Part shown: positions 13,014-23,400 of the stretch, piece by piece
Numbering within the stretch: the first letter of the stretch is position 1
How the letters are laid out: each line of letters starts with the position of its first letter
Assembly (NCBI GenBank): GCA_963930655.1
Contig: OZ005609.1
Location: 24,873,001-24,937,000 of the forward strand
Length of the DNA: 64,000 nt
Direction of reading: 5' to 3'
From: Myrica gale
Lineage: Eukaryota > Streptophyta > Magnoliopsida > Fagales > Myricaceae
Program-made: the position numbers and the translations under genes
Notes under the pieces: model-generated
Told to the model about the DNA's origin: nothing
Databases searched by the model: none
Seen by the model: the letters and a program-made list of their open reading frames with translations, nothing else

Positions 13014-13400
13014 TGTTGGAATTTGAAGGTAAATACAAGACAATAGATGAAATAAAAAGTGTGCAAATGAGTATGTTTTATCAAATAGACACCTACAAAA
13101 GGGTCGAAATGTCGAAGATTTGAGTGAATATTATAATAAAAAAGAATATAAGAGTGTTTGTAGTTTTTGTTTGTACAATTTTTTAGGCATGATGGACTAT
13201 TTATAGGCAATGAACCGACTTACAATAGATGTTTTGTTTACCCAAACTTAACGGAGCCGGAGAGCCATGGGTAAAAATGAGCCGAAGTCCTACTCTCTTT
13301 TTGTCTTTACCTTCTTCCTCGGTTATGTTTGGCATATGAGCCTTTTTAGATTATTGCGTTTACATTACATAGACGCGATATCATTAGCAAATCCATCTTA
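13014..13400 (-). repeat. Probable 5' LTR of the copia element
   Basis: The LTR edge next to the primer-binding site is at 13014: TG on the plus strand, CA on the element strand. On the minus strand a TATAAATA box lies at about 13197-13206, as expected for the U3/R border. The outer edge near 13400 is a guess, because there is no second LTR to compare. Confidence 0.55.
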
Positions 13401-13931
13401 AATTGATAAATCTAACTACCCATGAGAGATAGAATTTGCATTGAAACCAAACTTTACATCCCTAAAAAATATTACTTTTTAATAGTTTAATCAGATAAGA
13501 GAGATTTTACCCATCAAAAAACAATCAACTGACGGATCTAATAGATCCCTGTGAATTTGCCTAACGTATCTGGGATCGAAGATTGAGCGTCCAAAATCCC
13601 GCTACACTGTAAGTCAGAAGTCGTCATTATTTTCCGTTAGTTGTCCTTATTTTCCTTTGTAGAAGTTCCTCTGTTTTTTTCTATTTCTTTTGTGAGCCTA
13701 ACGGATACGTAAATAAAGTTTGAGACCCCAAATATTTGGGGCTCAACAAATCGGACAAACCAAACAAATTCCAAAATTTTTAACTTTTACACCTACACAC
13801 TTCACTTTTCACAAACCCCAATAAATCTCAATAAAGTAAAGATTCTCAAAATTTTAAGAATATTCCCTAAAATATTGTCAAACAAACATCCCCTTTAAAA
13901 TCTGCAGGACTTCTGGTATACATTGAACGTG
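13401..13931. other. Intergenic DNA left of the Mutator-like element
   Basis: No gene is recognised. About 13770-13905 is AT-rich and resembles 60985-61175 (shared CAATAAA and ATTCTCAAAAT blocks), which hints at remnants of one MITE family. Confidence 0.4.
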
Positions 13932-13941
13932 GGTATAGGTT
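13932..13941. repeat. Left target-site duplication of the MULE
   Basis: GGTATAGGTT lies immediately outside the left terminal inverted repeat and is repeated exactly at 21383-21392. Confidence 0.93.
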
Positions 13942-14238
13942 GAGATCGGTTAATGTGTGAAGCTGAGGCGTGTGAAGCTGCGTGAGGCAGCGGTGAGGAT
14001 GAACTCTCTGCCCATCCGACGGTCAACATGCTGCCACCGAATAAATGAGGGTCTGACCTTAAACCGGGTCAATATTCGAATAAACCGGGCGCTGGTTTAT
14101 AGATATCGGGAGGGCAGATTCGAATTCGAATCCCCCCCCAAATTGGAAACCCACCTCCCCCGATTTGGAAACTCCCTCCCGATTTGGAAGGCCACCACCC
14201 GCTGCCGTCCCCCCTCCCGATTTGGAAAGCCACCCCCG
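13942..14238 (+). repeat. Left terminal inverted repeat of the MULE
   Basis: About 297 bp, matching the reverse complement of 21086-21382. It contains internal short repeats around CTCCCGATTTGGAAA. Similarity ends near 14238, although both inner edges are followed by CT-rich runs and a TTCAGGTAT segment that may be an old extension of the repeat. Confidence 0.92.
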
Positions 14239-15681
14239 CTGCCGTTCCCCCCTCCCGATTTGGAAACCTCACGGCCGATTTGGAACCTCACGGCCGATTT
14301 GGAACCTGCTCTCTCTCTCTCGTTCAGGTATATGTTCTTTACCCATAGTTTTAATTAGTATTACATTAGTTATTACAATTATCTCGTTCAGGTAAGTGGT
14401 GAGTTATACAATTATCTTGCCATTACAGTAAATATTAACGCAAGAATGCCTGTATATAAACTTGTAACATAGGCTGACAGTCGTATGAGAAGTGTCAAAA
14501 ATTGAAACATTGAAAGGTTTGATGTGTTGCTGTCTGCATCTTATTTCCCTTTCACACTTTGGAACATTCGACCACCTGCGGGGGCAGTTGATGTTGTCCA
14601 CATCTCACAGGCTGTATGCTATTACAATAATTACAAAGTTTGGTGCAAACTGTGTTCTCTTTGGAGCTGTTGCAAGCCCTATTTCTATTGACACACATCC
14701 CTCTCATGTGGATTCCCTTTTGCCATTTCTATGTGTTTAACTTTTTGTTACAAGATTTGTGCCCACATCTTACAGAACTTCAGTACCACTCCATTGTATT
14801 GGTGTCATTCCTTTTTTGTTATTTATATTTTAGGCACAAATCGAGTAATTATTAATTATATCTCACATAAATCAAATAATTACTAATCACATACTTTGGA
14901 AATGAATCCGATGGAATCCATATTTTTCTAATCCATAGTGTGGATGAATCAAAATTTCATCCCTTTGCACAATACGTAAGTGTACCTTATGACAGGATAA
15001 TCTACCTCTTAAGATATATCTAGAGAGTTCTTTTGGGATATATCTCCAACCAATTATGCAATGGTTCACACATTACATTAACTAACATCTATTTTAAAAA
15101 AAATAAAAATCTAACATCTAGTTTTTGTTTTATAAATATCTGGAATTTTTTGACACTTTTTTGATGCACTTCCATCTTGTATTCACTTGCTCAAAGCTCT
15201 TTTTTTTACTTGTGGTCCAAATACTCTGTTTAACTTGCTCAAAGCTCGTGGTCCCATATGAGAAATGATATATCCAGATAGGTCTCCCCTAACTTTCCCA
15301 CACTCCACTCATCACATGCACAAAAGACTCGTTCTAAGTTGTCAGCTGAGATGTGTTTTATTGGAGAGATCATATGTGGAAAACATTGACCCCAACAGAG
15401 CACACAAAATGGAAATATTACCCCTACAAAACTGCAGAAACTTCAAGACCAAAAAGTAAACAAATTCCAACTAATATTTTAAGTGGAAAATGCATTCACA
15501 AGCTATGAGTAAGCAGAACAGAACTGTCAATGAATGAAGATATCGCGTGTTGGAGTATTATCTGTTTTTCTTCCATTTGCTGCGGGATTACCAAGTTTTA
15601 ATATTGATATTTGTAAAAAACGACTGAACCTACGGGAGCACTATGACAATAAATATAATACCAACGCAGTTTTAATTGATT

Positions 15682-15718
<37 letters not shown>

Positions 15719-15921
15719 AACACACATGGGAAGAGAAAAAGTTGGAATTTATTCCATTGGGACACATGCTGGACCTTTTAGAGTTGTAAGCAGCTAACAT
15801 GATAAGCTGTCTATGCCAATTTAAATGCGTTTCGCATTACCATTTCATTGAATGAAATTCAACCTTTATGAATGGGTTCCCTTTTTGATACTCGTTCTAT
15901 TTATATGTAGGACCTCTCAAT
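14239..15921. other. MULE interior before the transposase
   Basis: No gene is recognised in this stretch. It presumably contains the promoter and leader of the transposase. A CT microsatellite lies at 15685-15715. The candidate short frames have no recognisable motifs. Confidence 0.45.
15685..15715. repeat. CT microsatellite
   Basis: About 15 uninterrupted CT units lie inside the MULE, upstream of the transposase pseudogene. Confidence 0.9.
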
Positions 15922-17076
15922 ATGGCCCAAATGGAATGCATGAATTCCAATATCGTGTGCCGAAGCTCTAGTAGTAATGTTAACCCCGAAGGTGAGTTGG
16001 ATGTTCTTAATTTGAACAACAAAGTTGGTGATTATGACTTTTTTCTCAGTTGGATTTCTTGGTTGGTACGTGCAGGTGACATGGTTTGGGCAGACAACGG
16101 GGAAAAAGTTGATGTTTGGAGCCTAGAGTGGGCGGATGTTGACCATGTGTACGAATGGTACAATCGATATGCAATCATGAAAGGCTTTAGCATTCGTAGA
16201 CATACCGGGTTCAAGCATAGGCAATATGGGTATTGGACATCAAAAGCTTTTGCTTGTAGTAGAGAAGGGAAGAAAAAAGAGAGAGATTCACTTCTGTCGG
16301 TGAAGCGACAACGACCGGATACGAGATGTGGGTGTCTCGCAAGTATTACTGTTCAGCGACAGCGTAATGGGAAGTATTGGACCTCCGAATGGCATCCGGA
16401 ACATAATCATGATGTGGCGACTCCTTCGAAAGTTCACATGCTCCGTTCTCAAAGACAAATGAGTGAGCTGCAGCGTGTGGATGCTATACATTCAGATAAA
16501 GCGGGCATTCGGCCTAAACTGGCCTTGGATTTCATGGCGGCGCAAGCTGGGGGTAGACATCAGTTGGGATTCACTCATCAGGACCTCAAAAATTATTTAA
16601 ATGGTATAAGATCAAAACACATGGAAATTGGTGTAGCCGGTGTTCTTCTAAACTGGTTCGGTGAGTAGTTTCAAAAGGACTCCGAGTTTTACTTTCGGGT
16701 GATGATGGATGGAGATGAGCACATTACTAACGTCTTCTGGTCGGACCACGTAATGCGAAATGACTATGCGATGTTCGGGGACTTTGTATCCTTTGACACG
16801 ACTTATAGGACAAACAATGAGCACAGGCCATTGGGAGCATTCGTTGGGGTTAATCACCATAGATTGTCGGTTGTTTTCGGGGCATGTTTATTGTATGACG
16901 AGACGGCGCAGACATTCGATTGGCTGTTTGAAACATTTGTTGAGTGTATGTATGGGAAGGCTCCCAAATCTATATTCACAGATCAAGATGCAGCTATGCT
17001 GGTTTCAATCCCACGTTCCCTACCAGAGACGCATCATTTTTTATGTGTTTGGCACATATCTCAAAATGCAGTCTGA
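15922..17076 (+). pseudogene. FAR1/FHY3-type MULE transposase, broken
   Basis: The first frame (15922-16668) holds a FAR1 DNA-binding domain: EWYNRYAIMKGFSIRRH near residue 77, then RCGCLASI and WHPEHNHD, which supply the zinc-binding Cys/His residues. The frame stops at TAG 16666-16668, just after LNWFGE. The same frame then continues through FQKDSEFYFRVMMDGDEHI into the MULE DDE domain, with FVSFDTTYRTN (first Asp), FTDQDAAM (second Asp) and FLCVWHISQNA. It ends at 17076, before the final catalytic Glu and the SWIM zinc finger. The protein is therefore both interrupted and truncated. FAR1-family transcription factors of plants descend from transposases like this one. Here its place inside intact terminal repeats shows it is the element's own gene. 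Confidence 0.92.
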
Positions 17077-17389
17077 AGTTTGATTATTGTCTTCTGTGGG
17101 TTGATTAAGACAGAACTACATTTTTCTCTCTTTCTATAAGAGTTACCATGATTAGATGGTTGCCTTTAATGTGTTCCTTATCTTAGCTTTTTCTCCAGTT
17201 TGAGCAGAGGCAGAAGTCTATGCTAATTATCCTTTCATTTGCTGCAGCAGCCGACGATGGACTTTTCAAAGGCAAAGTCGCATGTTTTTGTACTCTGGCA
17301 TTCTCATTTATATGCTGGTGGAACCTGTGGGCATTCTTTTGTTATAAATTGTACTTAAAAAAATGCTGGTGGAACCTGTAACAAGTGTA

Positions 17390-17632
17390 ATAAGTGCTCA
17401 GATGTCTCTAGATCTGAAAAGGACTAAGGCAGATATTGTGATTGATAACACAGGATCGCTAGAGGACTTGAATGAACAGTTTAGGAAGGTATTGTCTGAC
17501 ATCACAAAGCCCTTGACATGGACTGAGTTTTGGCTTTCCAGACAGGGAGCCTTGTTGGCACTTGCTGCTGTTAGTGTAGGTGTTCTTATATGTCGAAGGA
17601 TCTCAAGTGGTAATCATTTGGAACCATCATAA
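17390..17632 (+). pseudogene. Captured dephospho-CoA kinase C-terminal exon
   Basis: The translated stretch contains SAQMSLDLKRTKADIVIDN, GSLEDLNEQFRKVL and KPLTWTEFWLSRQGALLALA. This pattern fits the C-terminal end of plant dephospho-CoA kinase (CoaE), the last enzyme of coenzyme A synthesis, including its hydrophobic C-terminal extension. Only about 75-80 residues are present. The P-loop and most of the kinase are absent, so it cannot be an active enzyme. It starts after a possible AG acceptor near 17390 and ends at a stop codon, as a last exon would. Its position inside the MULE makes capture by the transposon the simplest explanation. Confidence 0.8.
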
Positions 17633-17965
17633 CAATCTCAAAATTCTTGGACTTGATATTTGCCTTTGTATCCCACTACCCATATTTGCCTATTTAATAT
17701 CAACTTTTTCCCCCAGATTTTATTTTCTTCATGTCTCCCCTGTTCCTTTCATCTTCTCTATTCGAGATGATTAATTAATAATTATAAAAAGTTCAAGAAG
17801 TAGAAAATTGTGTTGTTATAATGGCACTCAATTACGTAACCTGTTTAGACTGGGAGCATTGAACTTGCCAAAGTTTTGTTGACCATGCGGTGCTCCGTAT
17901 ATGCATACTTTATAGTCCAATGTCAGAGTGATTATCATCGTTTTGGACTCTTGGTATCTTAGGAT

Positions 17966-18240
17966 TTGTTTGGATTTCTGGGTCCAACTCCAAAAGCCCA
18001 AATGAGAACTCTTATGTTTCACGTAAGAAACTCGAACAATTTCTCCAATCTTATGACGGGCCTGTTCAATGGAGCTGATGAAACCTTAGTTCTCAGGCTG
18101 GAACAGAATGTTGAGAAAGCTGAAGTCTTAACGCTCAAACTCATGGATACAGAGTACAGACTTGCACACATAATTCGGAAAAGTAATTACAAGAGTACAT
18201 CTCAAGTTGCAACAAACAGAAACTACACTAGCATTAATAA
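17966..18240 (+). other. Unidentified short open frame in the MULE
   Basis: A 102-codon frame (17966-18274) includes a charged, possibly coiled-coil stretch, LRLEQNVEKAEVLTLKL, at about 18090-18180. It may be another captured exon, but I do not recognise the source. Its end overlaps the 3' end of the GRF gene on the opposite strand. Confidence 0.25.
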
Positions 18241-19077
18241 AGATCCGCTTTCCTTCCCTTTAGATGAAGCATAGTAGGCAACAACAAGACCGAAAAAAAT
18301 AAAGAGCCACAACCAAATTATAGCCCGTCGGTTCGAATTACGAAGTTTGATGTACTTTTGCTTCAATTGTACGTACTTCGCCCTCTGACCATCACTATCG
18401 ACCTGCGCTTTCTTCAAGAGGTTCTCATATTTATCCTGCTGAGCAATCATTGCCAACCGATGTCGTGTTGCTTCATGCTCCATCGCAACAACGTGGTCCA
18501 AAATGAGCTCCTCCACCACTCGGTTGCAACACAACTCCAGCTCAGCCTTCGTGCTTTCCAATTCAACCTTCTCAAAGTGATGGTGTGCCATCTCTCCCCC
18601 CTGTGCCCTGTCTTGCCTAACCCACCAATCGCACCAGGCAAAGTAGCGACAATGGTGATTTTCCCCATACTGCACCAAACCAATTCCTCATTATGGAAAC
18701 TTAAGTACATAAGTATAGGGAGGAGCAAAAAAAAAATGTTTAACAAGAAACACTTACTTTGTATTTTGGACATCCATAAAACCGTTTTCCATAATTGTTT
18801 GGTGTATATGCGGTTTTTAGGACAGCTTCAATTCCACAGAAGCACATTGGTTTCTTCTGATAAGGTTGGGGCCGTGTGCCTGAGCTATCACTATTGGGAT
18901 AAGTTATTAGCAACTGTAGCTATACACAAAAACTATAGGAATCGAAATTGTAATACAAACTCACTTATTATCTGTTGCAGAACCCATTGTCACAGATGAT
19001 CTTGTCGCAGAACTAGAAGATGGGGTTCCCCTATGTTGACTGGATCTACTCCTTCGACTACTGCTTGACGGGGTCAT
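18223..19077 (-). CDS. GRF zinc-finger protein with coiled coil and C-terminal membrane anchor
   Basis: Three exons (19077-18965, 18890-18758, 18669-18223) join in phase to give 230 residues with proper GT-AG borders. The N-terminus is Ser/Arg-rich (MTPSSSSRRSRSS). A GRF-type zinc finger follows: CFCGIEA, KRFYGCPKYK and HHCRYFAWCDWW supply Cys, Cys, Cys and Cys/His ligands. Then comes a charged coiled-coil region of about 80 residues and one strongly hydrophobic segment (IIWLWLFIFFGLVVAYY) near the C-terminus. GRF fingers bind nucleic acid in other proteins; the role of this plant membrane-anchored type is not known to me. The gene is intact and lies inside the MULE, on the strand opposite the transposase. 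It may be a second element-borne gene or a captured host gene. Its intact frame contrasts with the broken transposase. Confidence 0.8.
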
Positions 19078-19199
19078 TTTCCTAAACATAAAACAAAAAG
19101 ATAGATCAAAGAACACAACAAACGAAAATACAGATGTTGTACAACAAAAAGATAGATCAAACAACATAGCTTCTAGATCTTACCCTGCCATACTAATAA

Positions 19200-19760
19200 A
19201 ATTTGAGCTACGATCTAGTTTCAGAGACAATTGGACACTAAGCAAGACAGTTACATCCCACAATCAATGTACCTCGCGTATTAGAGCTGAAAATGAAATA
19301 CACCAAACAAAAAGCATGACACAGATGTTGTACTTCTGGTTAGAAAGAGCAGTACTTTCCTGCAATGCTATGAAAATATGAATTTCAAACAATCCCTTTA
19401 AGCAAGGCATCCGTAGCGAAAAATGGTGTGGGAGTGGTTGCTGGACACTGGCAACTAATTTGGAAGGGGACGATAATACTAGCTGGCAATGGCATTAAGA
19501 AGATCCGCAATTGATAAAAAAAATATTTCATTGAATTTCGTCATATTAACTTCTTAACTAGTGGCACTCAAAATTCTAACCCATTAATTATTGACTTATC
19601 ACAGAGAGTTAGCATCCAGCAAGAGAATGGAAATAAAACCTAGTTACATGGTTCCCATGTCAAGAAAGTTGTTAGTCTTGTTGCTAAGAGTCTACCGGAT
19701 GCTGCTCAATAAGCATAAAATTAATCTTCAAAAGTATGAAATAAATGACAATGGGAATAC
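19200..19760. other. MULE interior between the GRF gene and the cyclin fragment
   Basis: No gene is recognised. This region is upstream of the minus-strand GRF gene and may contain its promoter. Confidence 0.4.
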
Positions 19761-19906
19761 CTTGAATAATTGATGGTGTTGTTTGGAACTCCTGCCAGAT
19801 ATTTTGATAAGAAGCAAGGTCCAGATTCAGAAACTTAGCAGCAAGGTAGACAACTCCAGCAGCAATATGATGAGGCTTGAACTGAAGCCATAGTGAGCTG
19901 CGAAGC
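19761..19906 (-). pseudogene. Captured cyclin-T exon
   Basis: The minus strand encodes [19 protein letters not shown], then [20 protein letters not shown] and FQTTPSIIQ. This matches the second cyclin-box region of plant cyclin T, the regulatory partner of CDK9-type kinases in P-TEFb ([11 protein letters not shown] and LAAKFL are typical). It is bounded by a TAG acceptor after 19906 and a GT donor before 19761, so a whole 146-bp exon with its splice sites was captured. I found no other cyclin exon nearby. The longer overlapping minus-strand frame here is a different phase and is not meaningful. Confidence 0.8.
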
Positions 19907-21085
19907 CTACAAGATAAAAAATTGAAGTTGCATCATTTCCCAATAAGTGACAGCACCCACAAGTCTGGTACCAATATACATTTACTCTGCATTGTCGCAA
20001 GTTCCAAACAATGGAACCAAAAGAGAACCCTCTAAGTAAAAGAAAACACATCACTTGTGGTTTTTATATATCATGGCAAAGAAGATGAGCAATGATAGAG
20101 ATAGAATTGTTTCCAAAACATCTATTCATGTTTGAAACTTAAGTTTCTCTTAGAATCAATAGCTCAACAGTAGCGCAACAACCTATCATCCTTACACATC
20201 AGTTGACAGAGAAAAGAGACATTACAGCAGTAACTGCATCAAGATCTGAACTTGCTTCCTATCATCCTTAGCACACTGATAACATCAACTTCAGGGTCCA
20301 GCCAATTAACAGATCAAATTCAGTGAAGAAATATATATGGTAGTAGATCAAATTCTTTTGACATTTGACAGAGTGAAGTAACATTCGTATAAAACAAATT
20401 TCCTGCAAAGCACACTTCCCAATAACAATTTGAAACCTTCTTTTACTTGTAATGACTTTGGTACATGATATATGTGGGGATCCTAGTCTCTTGGCTCCCA
20501 TTAAACCGAATTTTGCAGGTATAATGCACTTAAGAAAACAACAGCTCCACATCCTTGGACAACATGAGAAACCAAAGGGGGTTGCATCCAAGCTTCAAGA
20601 GCACAGGTTTCCAGCTTTTCCACACTATTCTCTTCCCTTATACAAGCCAGACAGTAGGCAAAGATGTTCCACCAAGTATAAGAACTACAACCTAGTTCTA
20701 AAGGATAAGAAAAGGAACCCACAGATTTATGCCATAAAAATCGAAGTTCTAAAAGTCCAAACATTTCGCCTTAATCCAGCTACTAACCCTACTTCCAAAA
20801 TCTTCTCCATCCAATAACAGTTTCAATCCCAACGAAAATCACATTCAAAAATCAGAATTTCGAAACCTCGATCCGAGTACACCCAGAAGCTTTTCCCAAA
20901 TGAAAAAACAAACCAGTTGCACATGAAACCTCTTTGATTCGAATTACCAATAGATGAACAGCTGGCGTGGATGCGAGACATACCTGAACAGTGGCTTGCC
21001 TTGCGAGAGAGAGCGATTCGGAGGGGCTGGACGCTTCTGCGAGAGAGAGAGAGAGAGTCGGAGGCCTGAAAAAAGGGGAGGAAGA
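19907..21085. other. MULE interior before the right inverted repeat
   Basis: No gene is recognised on either strand. The 20990-21080 section is GA/CT-rich and includes TACCTGAACAG, the complement of a CTGTTCAGGTA segment that also follows the left inverted repeat. This suggests degenerate inner extensions of the terminal repeats. Confidence 0.4.
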
Positions 21086-21382
21086 AGGGGGTGGCTTTCC
21101 AAATCGGGAGGGGGGACGGCAGCGGGTGGTGGCCTTCCAAATCGGGAGGGAGTTTCCAAATCGGGGGAGGTGGGTTTCCAATTTGGGGGGGGATTCGAAT
21201 TCGAATCTGCCCTCCCGATATCTATAAACCAGCGCCCGGTTTATTCGAATATTGACCCGGTTTAAGGTCAGACCCTCATTTATTCGGTGGCAGCATGTTG
21301 ACCGTCGGATGGGCAGAGGGTTCATCCTCACCGCTGCCTCACGCAGCTTCACACGCCTCAGCTTCACACATTAACCGATCTC
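21086..21382 (-). repeat. Right terminal inverted repeat of the MULE
   Basis: Reverse complement of 13942-14238, with one base difference seen. It ends exactly at the target duplication that begins at 21383. Confidence 0.92.
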
Positions 21383-21392
21383 GGTATAGGTT
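21383..21392. repeat. Right target-site duplication of the MULE
   Basis: GGTATAGGTT, an exact copy of 13932-13941. Confidence 0.93.
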
Positions 21393-21620
21393 ATTCTATC
21401 GTCCGTCTGGGCAGAGCTCGTAGAGGACGGTGGCCGGGCATGCTCATCAAGCTTGACAATAGTGGGCCCCGCTGAGGCCGAAGAGGAGCTGCTTGGCCGG
21501 GATGCACATACAACACCCACTCATGCTGAACACTACAACCGCATTTAAAGTCGCCAGCTTCCGCACCATCTCGTACAAGCTTCCCATCTCCACGTACAGC
21601 CGCTGTTGTTGTTACTGCAT
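21393..21620 (-). pseudogene. CC-type glutaredoxin (ROXY-like) fragment
   Basis: The minus strand reads LATLNAVVVFSMSGCCMC followed by AKQLLFGLSG. This is the N-terminal half of a plant CC-type glutaredoxin with the CCMC active site. The conserved GPTIVKLDEHA continues in a second frame and TVLYELCPDGR in a third. At least two frameshifts have therefore broken it, and a TGA falls at 21447-21449. The homology ends close to the MULE target site. I could not recognise the C-terminal half (PAVFVGG-type) in the DNA left of the MULE, so the gene was probably already truncated when the element inserted. Members of this family are plant-specific oxidoreductases that act with TGA factors. Confidence 0.7.
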
Positions 21621-21636
21621 CACCTGTGATTGCCAT

Positions 21637-22239
21637 GCTGCTATCCAGTCGGATTCATGATTTCTTATCAACATGCATGATTTGTCTCTGGAAGACTTGT
21701 AGATTGTCATTGGATGTGGAATAAAGCTAAAGGCTTTAAGCAGATCACCTTATTGACGAGAGAGGGAGAGAGAGAGAATGAGAGAATGAAAGTTGGAAAT
21801 GAGGGTTTTCTCAGTTGCCAAAGCCGAGCCAAAAAAAGACCAAGCCATTTTCGGTCATCAGTGTCATTAAATGATGTGGCGAAACTGAGACTTTTAGAAT
21901 TTTTCATTTAAATTTGGACCGGTCCTTTGGAGCAACGTTCTTTCAATGGAATCTTTTCCCGCATAACAGTCGGTTCGTTCAGAACATGGACTTTGTTTTT
22001 GCGGTTCAAATATTAGAAGCTGCAACTGAGATGCCGAGAAGAACACCAGTAAACTCTGGGAAGGTCGTGACGCTCTTTTTTTCAGTCTTTCAGTGTGCTT
22101 TTCACGTTAGATGTAATCTCTACCTTATTAGGATTCATAGCGTATTATTTTGCATTTCAGCTGGCATTCTTCTTCTTTTCTTTTTTTTGCTAAATTCTAG
22201 CTTTCTTCTTCAACTTTTTTGCCACTTTGCTTATTGTGG
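21637..22239. other. Intergenic DNA right of the glutaredoxin remnant
   Basis: Nothing recognisable as a gene. The segment contains a GA-rich stretch at 21757-21790 and leads into the LINE remnant. Confidence 0.4.
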
Positions 22240-23400
22240 TCTTTTAGTGCGCTGGAGTGGAATCAGCTATGGCGTCTACGTGTTCAACATCGCCTAAAGA
22301 GTAAAGATCCTCATTTGGAAACTCGCTGCTAATGCTCTGCCTATGGGCAGATTTTCTTCTTTGATTGATAATCCTTGTCCGCTTTATGGTCATGCTGGTG
22401 AGACGCATGAGCACCTATTTTTTACTTGCCCTCGTAGTTCAACTCTTTGGATTATGGAACCTTGGTCTATGAGTTCAGCTCTGTTAGAGTCTCACATTGA
22501 TTAGTGACCATTTAATCTTGTGCTTCATATACTTGTTGGGCCACCTCTTCTCATTGACAATTGGTTATGAGATGAAATTTGACATGGTATCAGAGCCAAC
22601 TATTTATGGATTTGGCCCACTTGTTTGTATTCTCCATTTATTGTTCACGTGCATGGACCATGTTCAATCGGTCTGCACTTGAGGGGGAGTGTTAGAGTCA
22701 TATTGATTAGGGACCATTTAATCTTGTGCTTCATATACATGTTGGACCACCTCTTCTCATTGTCAATTGGTTATGAGCTGAAACTTGACAAACTCGCTTT
22801 GTCAGTCAATCGATTCATTATTGGTTGAAGTTTTTGCTGAATCTTTCCAACCTGCCTATCTCAGTGCAAGATGATTGGCCGAAGATGATCTTGGTTGTTT
22901 CCATTACTCTGGATATCATTTGGGCGTGGGACCAGATCACTAAAGTTTCTCTTATCTATTGGGTGACTCCGAATGCTCCTGCTGTGAAAACTAATTTGGA
23001 TGCTTCTCTTCATCAGTCTTGGACTTGTATTGGGGCTGTTTATAGGAATTCATCTGGGGAGATTCTGCAAGTACGCCTCAGCAAATTCAGTGGGAATAAT
23101 TCTCTTAAAGGGGAGGCAAGAGCTGCCAAATTTACATGTGGGTTGGTGGAGGAGTATACAGAAGCTGAGGTATTGTCTATTCGTGCGCTTTTGAGATCTA
23201 ATCCACTTTGGCGACTCTCGTGGACACCAAGGGAAGGCAATGTTTATGGCTCATCTTTTGGCTTGTCGGGGTCATCAGATTGATGATTTGAATTCTTTTC
23301 TTTTAGATGATATCCCTCCGGACATAATTGGTTGTGATGGTTCTGCTGTACGCAGCACTCTTTTGTTGGGTGATTCCATGTTATGTAGCAAAAAAAAAAG
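22240..23400 (+). mobile_element. LINE (non-LTR retrotransposon) 3' remnant
   Basis: Two diagnostic ORF2 C-terminal parts are visible. The zinc-binding domain after reverse transcriptase is at about 22245-22470 (WNQLWRLRVQHRLK, then VKILIWKLAANALP, CPLYGHAGETHEHLFFTCP), with a frameshift near 22294. The RNase H domain is at about 22950-23345 (AVKTNLDASLHQSWTCIGAV, NSSGEILQ), with another frameshift near 23240 before MAHLLACRGHQIDDL. An A-rich tail (23391-23400) ends it. The endonuclease and reverse transcriptase are missing, as expected for a 5'-truncated copy, and a TRIM is inserted at 22482-22790. Confidence 0.85.
22482..22790 (+). mobile_element. TRIM/SMART miniature LTR retrotransposon
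   Basis: Two direct repeats of about 101-103 bp (22482-22584 and 22690-22790) begin TGTTAGAGTC and end TTGACA. The left one is followed at once by TGGTATCAGAGCC, the primer-binding site for initiator tRNA-Met. The right one is preceded by the purine tract GAGGGGGAG. The whole element is 309 bp and non-coding. Flanking pentamers AGCTC and AACTC may be a decayed 5-bp target duplication. It splits the LINE coding remnant. Confidence 0.9.

Larger units (their letters stand above)
13942..21382 (+). mobile_element. Complete Mutator-like element (MULE), 7441 bp, carrying host gene fragments
   Basis: The terminal inverted repeats begin GAGATCGGTTAATG and run 13942-14238 and 21382-21086, about 297 bp. 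I see a single substitution between them (near 14012 versus 21320). The 10-bp target duplication is perfect. The interior holds a FAR1-type MULE transposase in two broken frames (15922-17076), an exon of dephospho-CoA kinase (17390-17632), an intact GRF zinc-finger gene on the opposite strand (19077-18223) and an exon of cyclin T (19906-19761). Near-identical repeats and an intact duplication point to a recent insertion. Because the resident transposase is broken, movement probably depended on a related copy elsewhere. Gene capture of this kind is known as Pack-MULE behaviour, though those elements usually lack any transposase. Confidence 0.93.

Noticed and set aside
13957-14358. Plus-strand frame of 133 codons with Pro/Arg-rich text, also found inverted near 20852-21367
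   Set aside because: It is the translated terminal inverted repeat of the MULE. Its conservation comes from the repeat and not from coding.
18358-18999. Plus-strand frame of 213 codons
   Set aside because: It is the shadow of the GRF gene on the opposite strand, with no family resemblance of its own and no good start context.
19827-20054. Minus-strand frame of 75 codons with hydrophobic text
   Set aside because: It overlaps the cyclin-T exon in another phase. The phase that gives [11 protein letters not shown] is the meaningful one.
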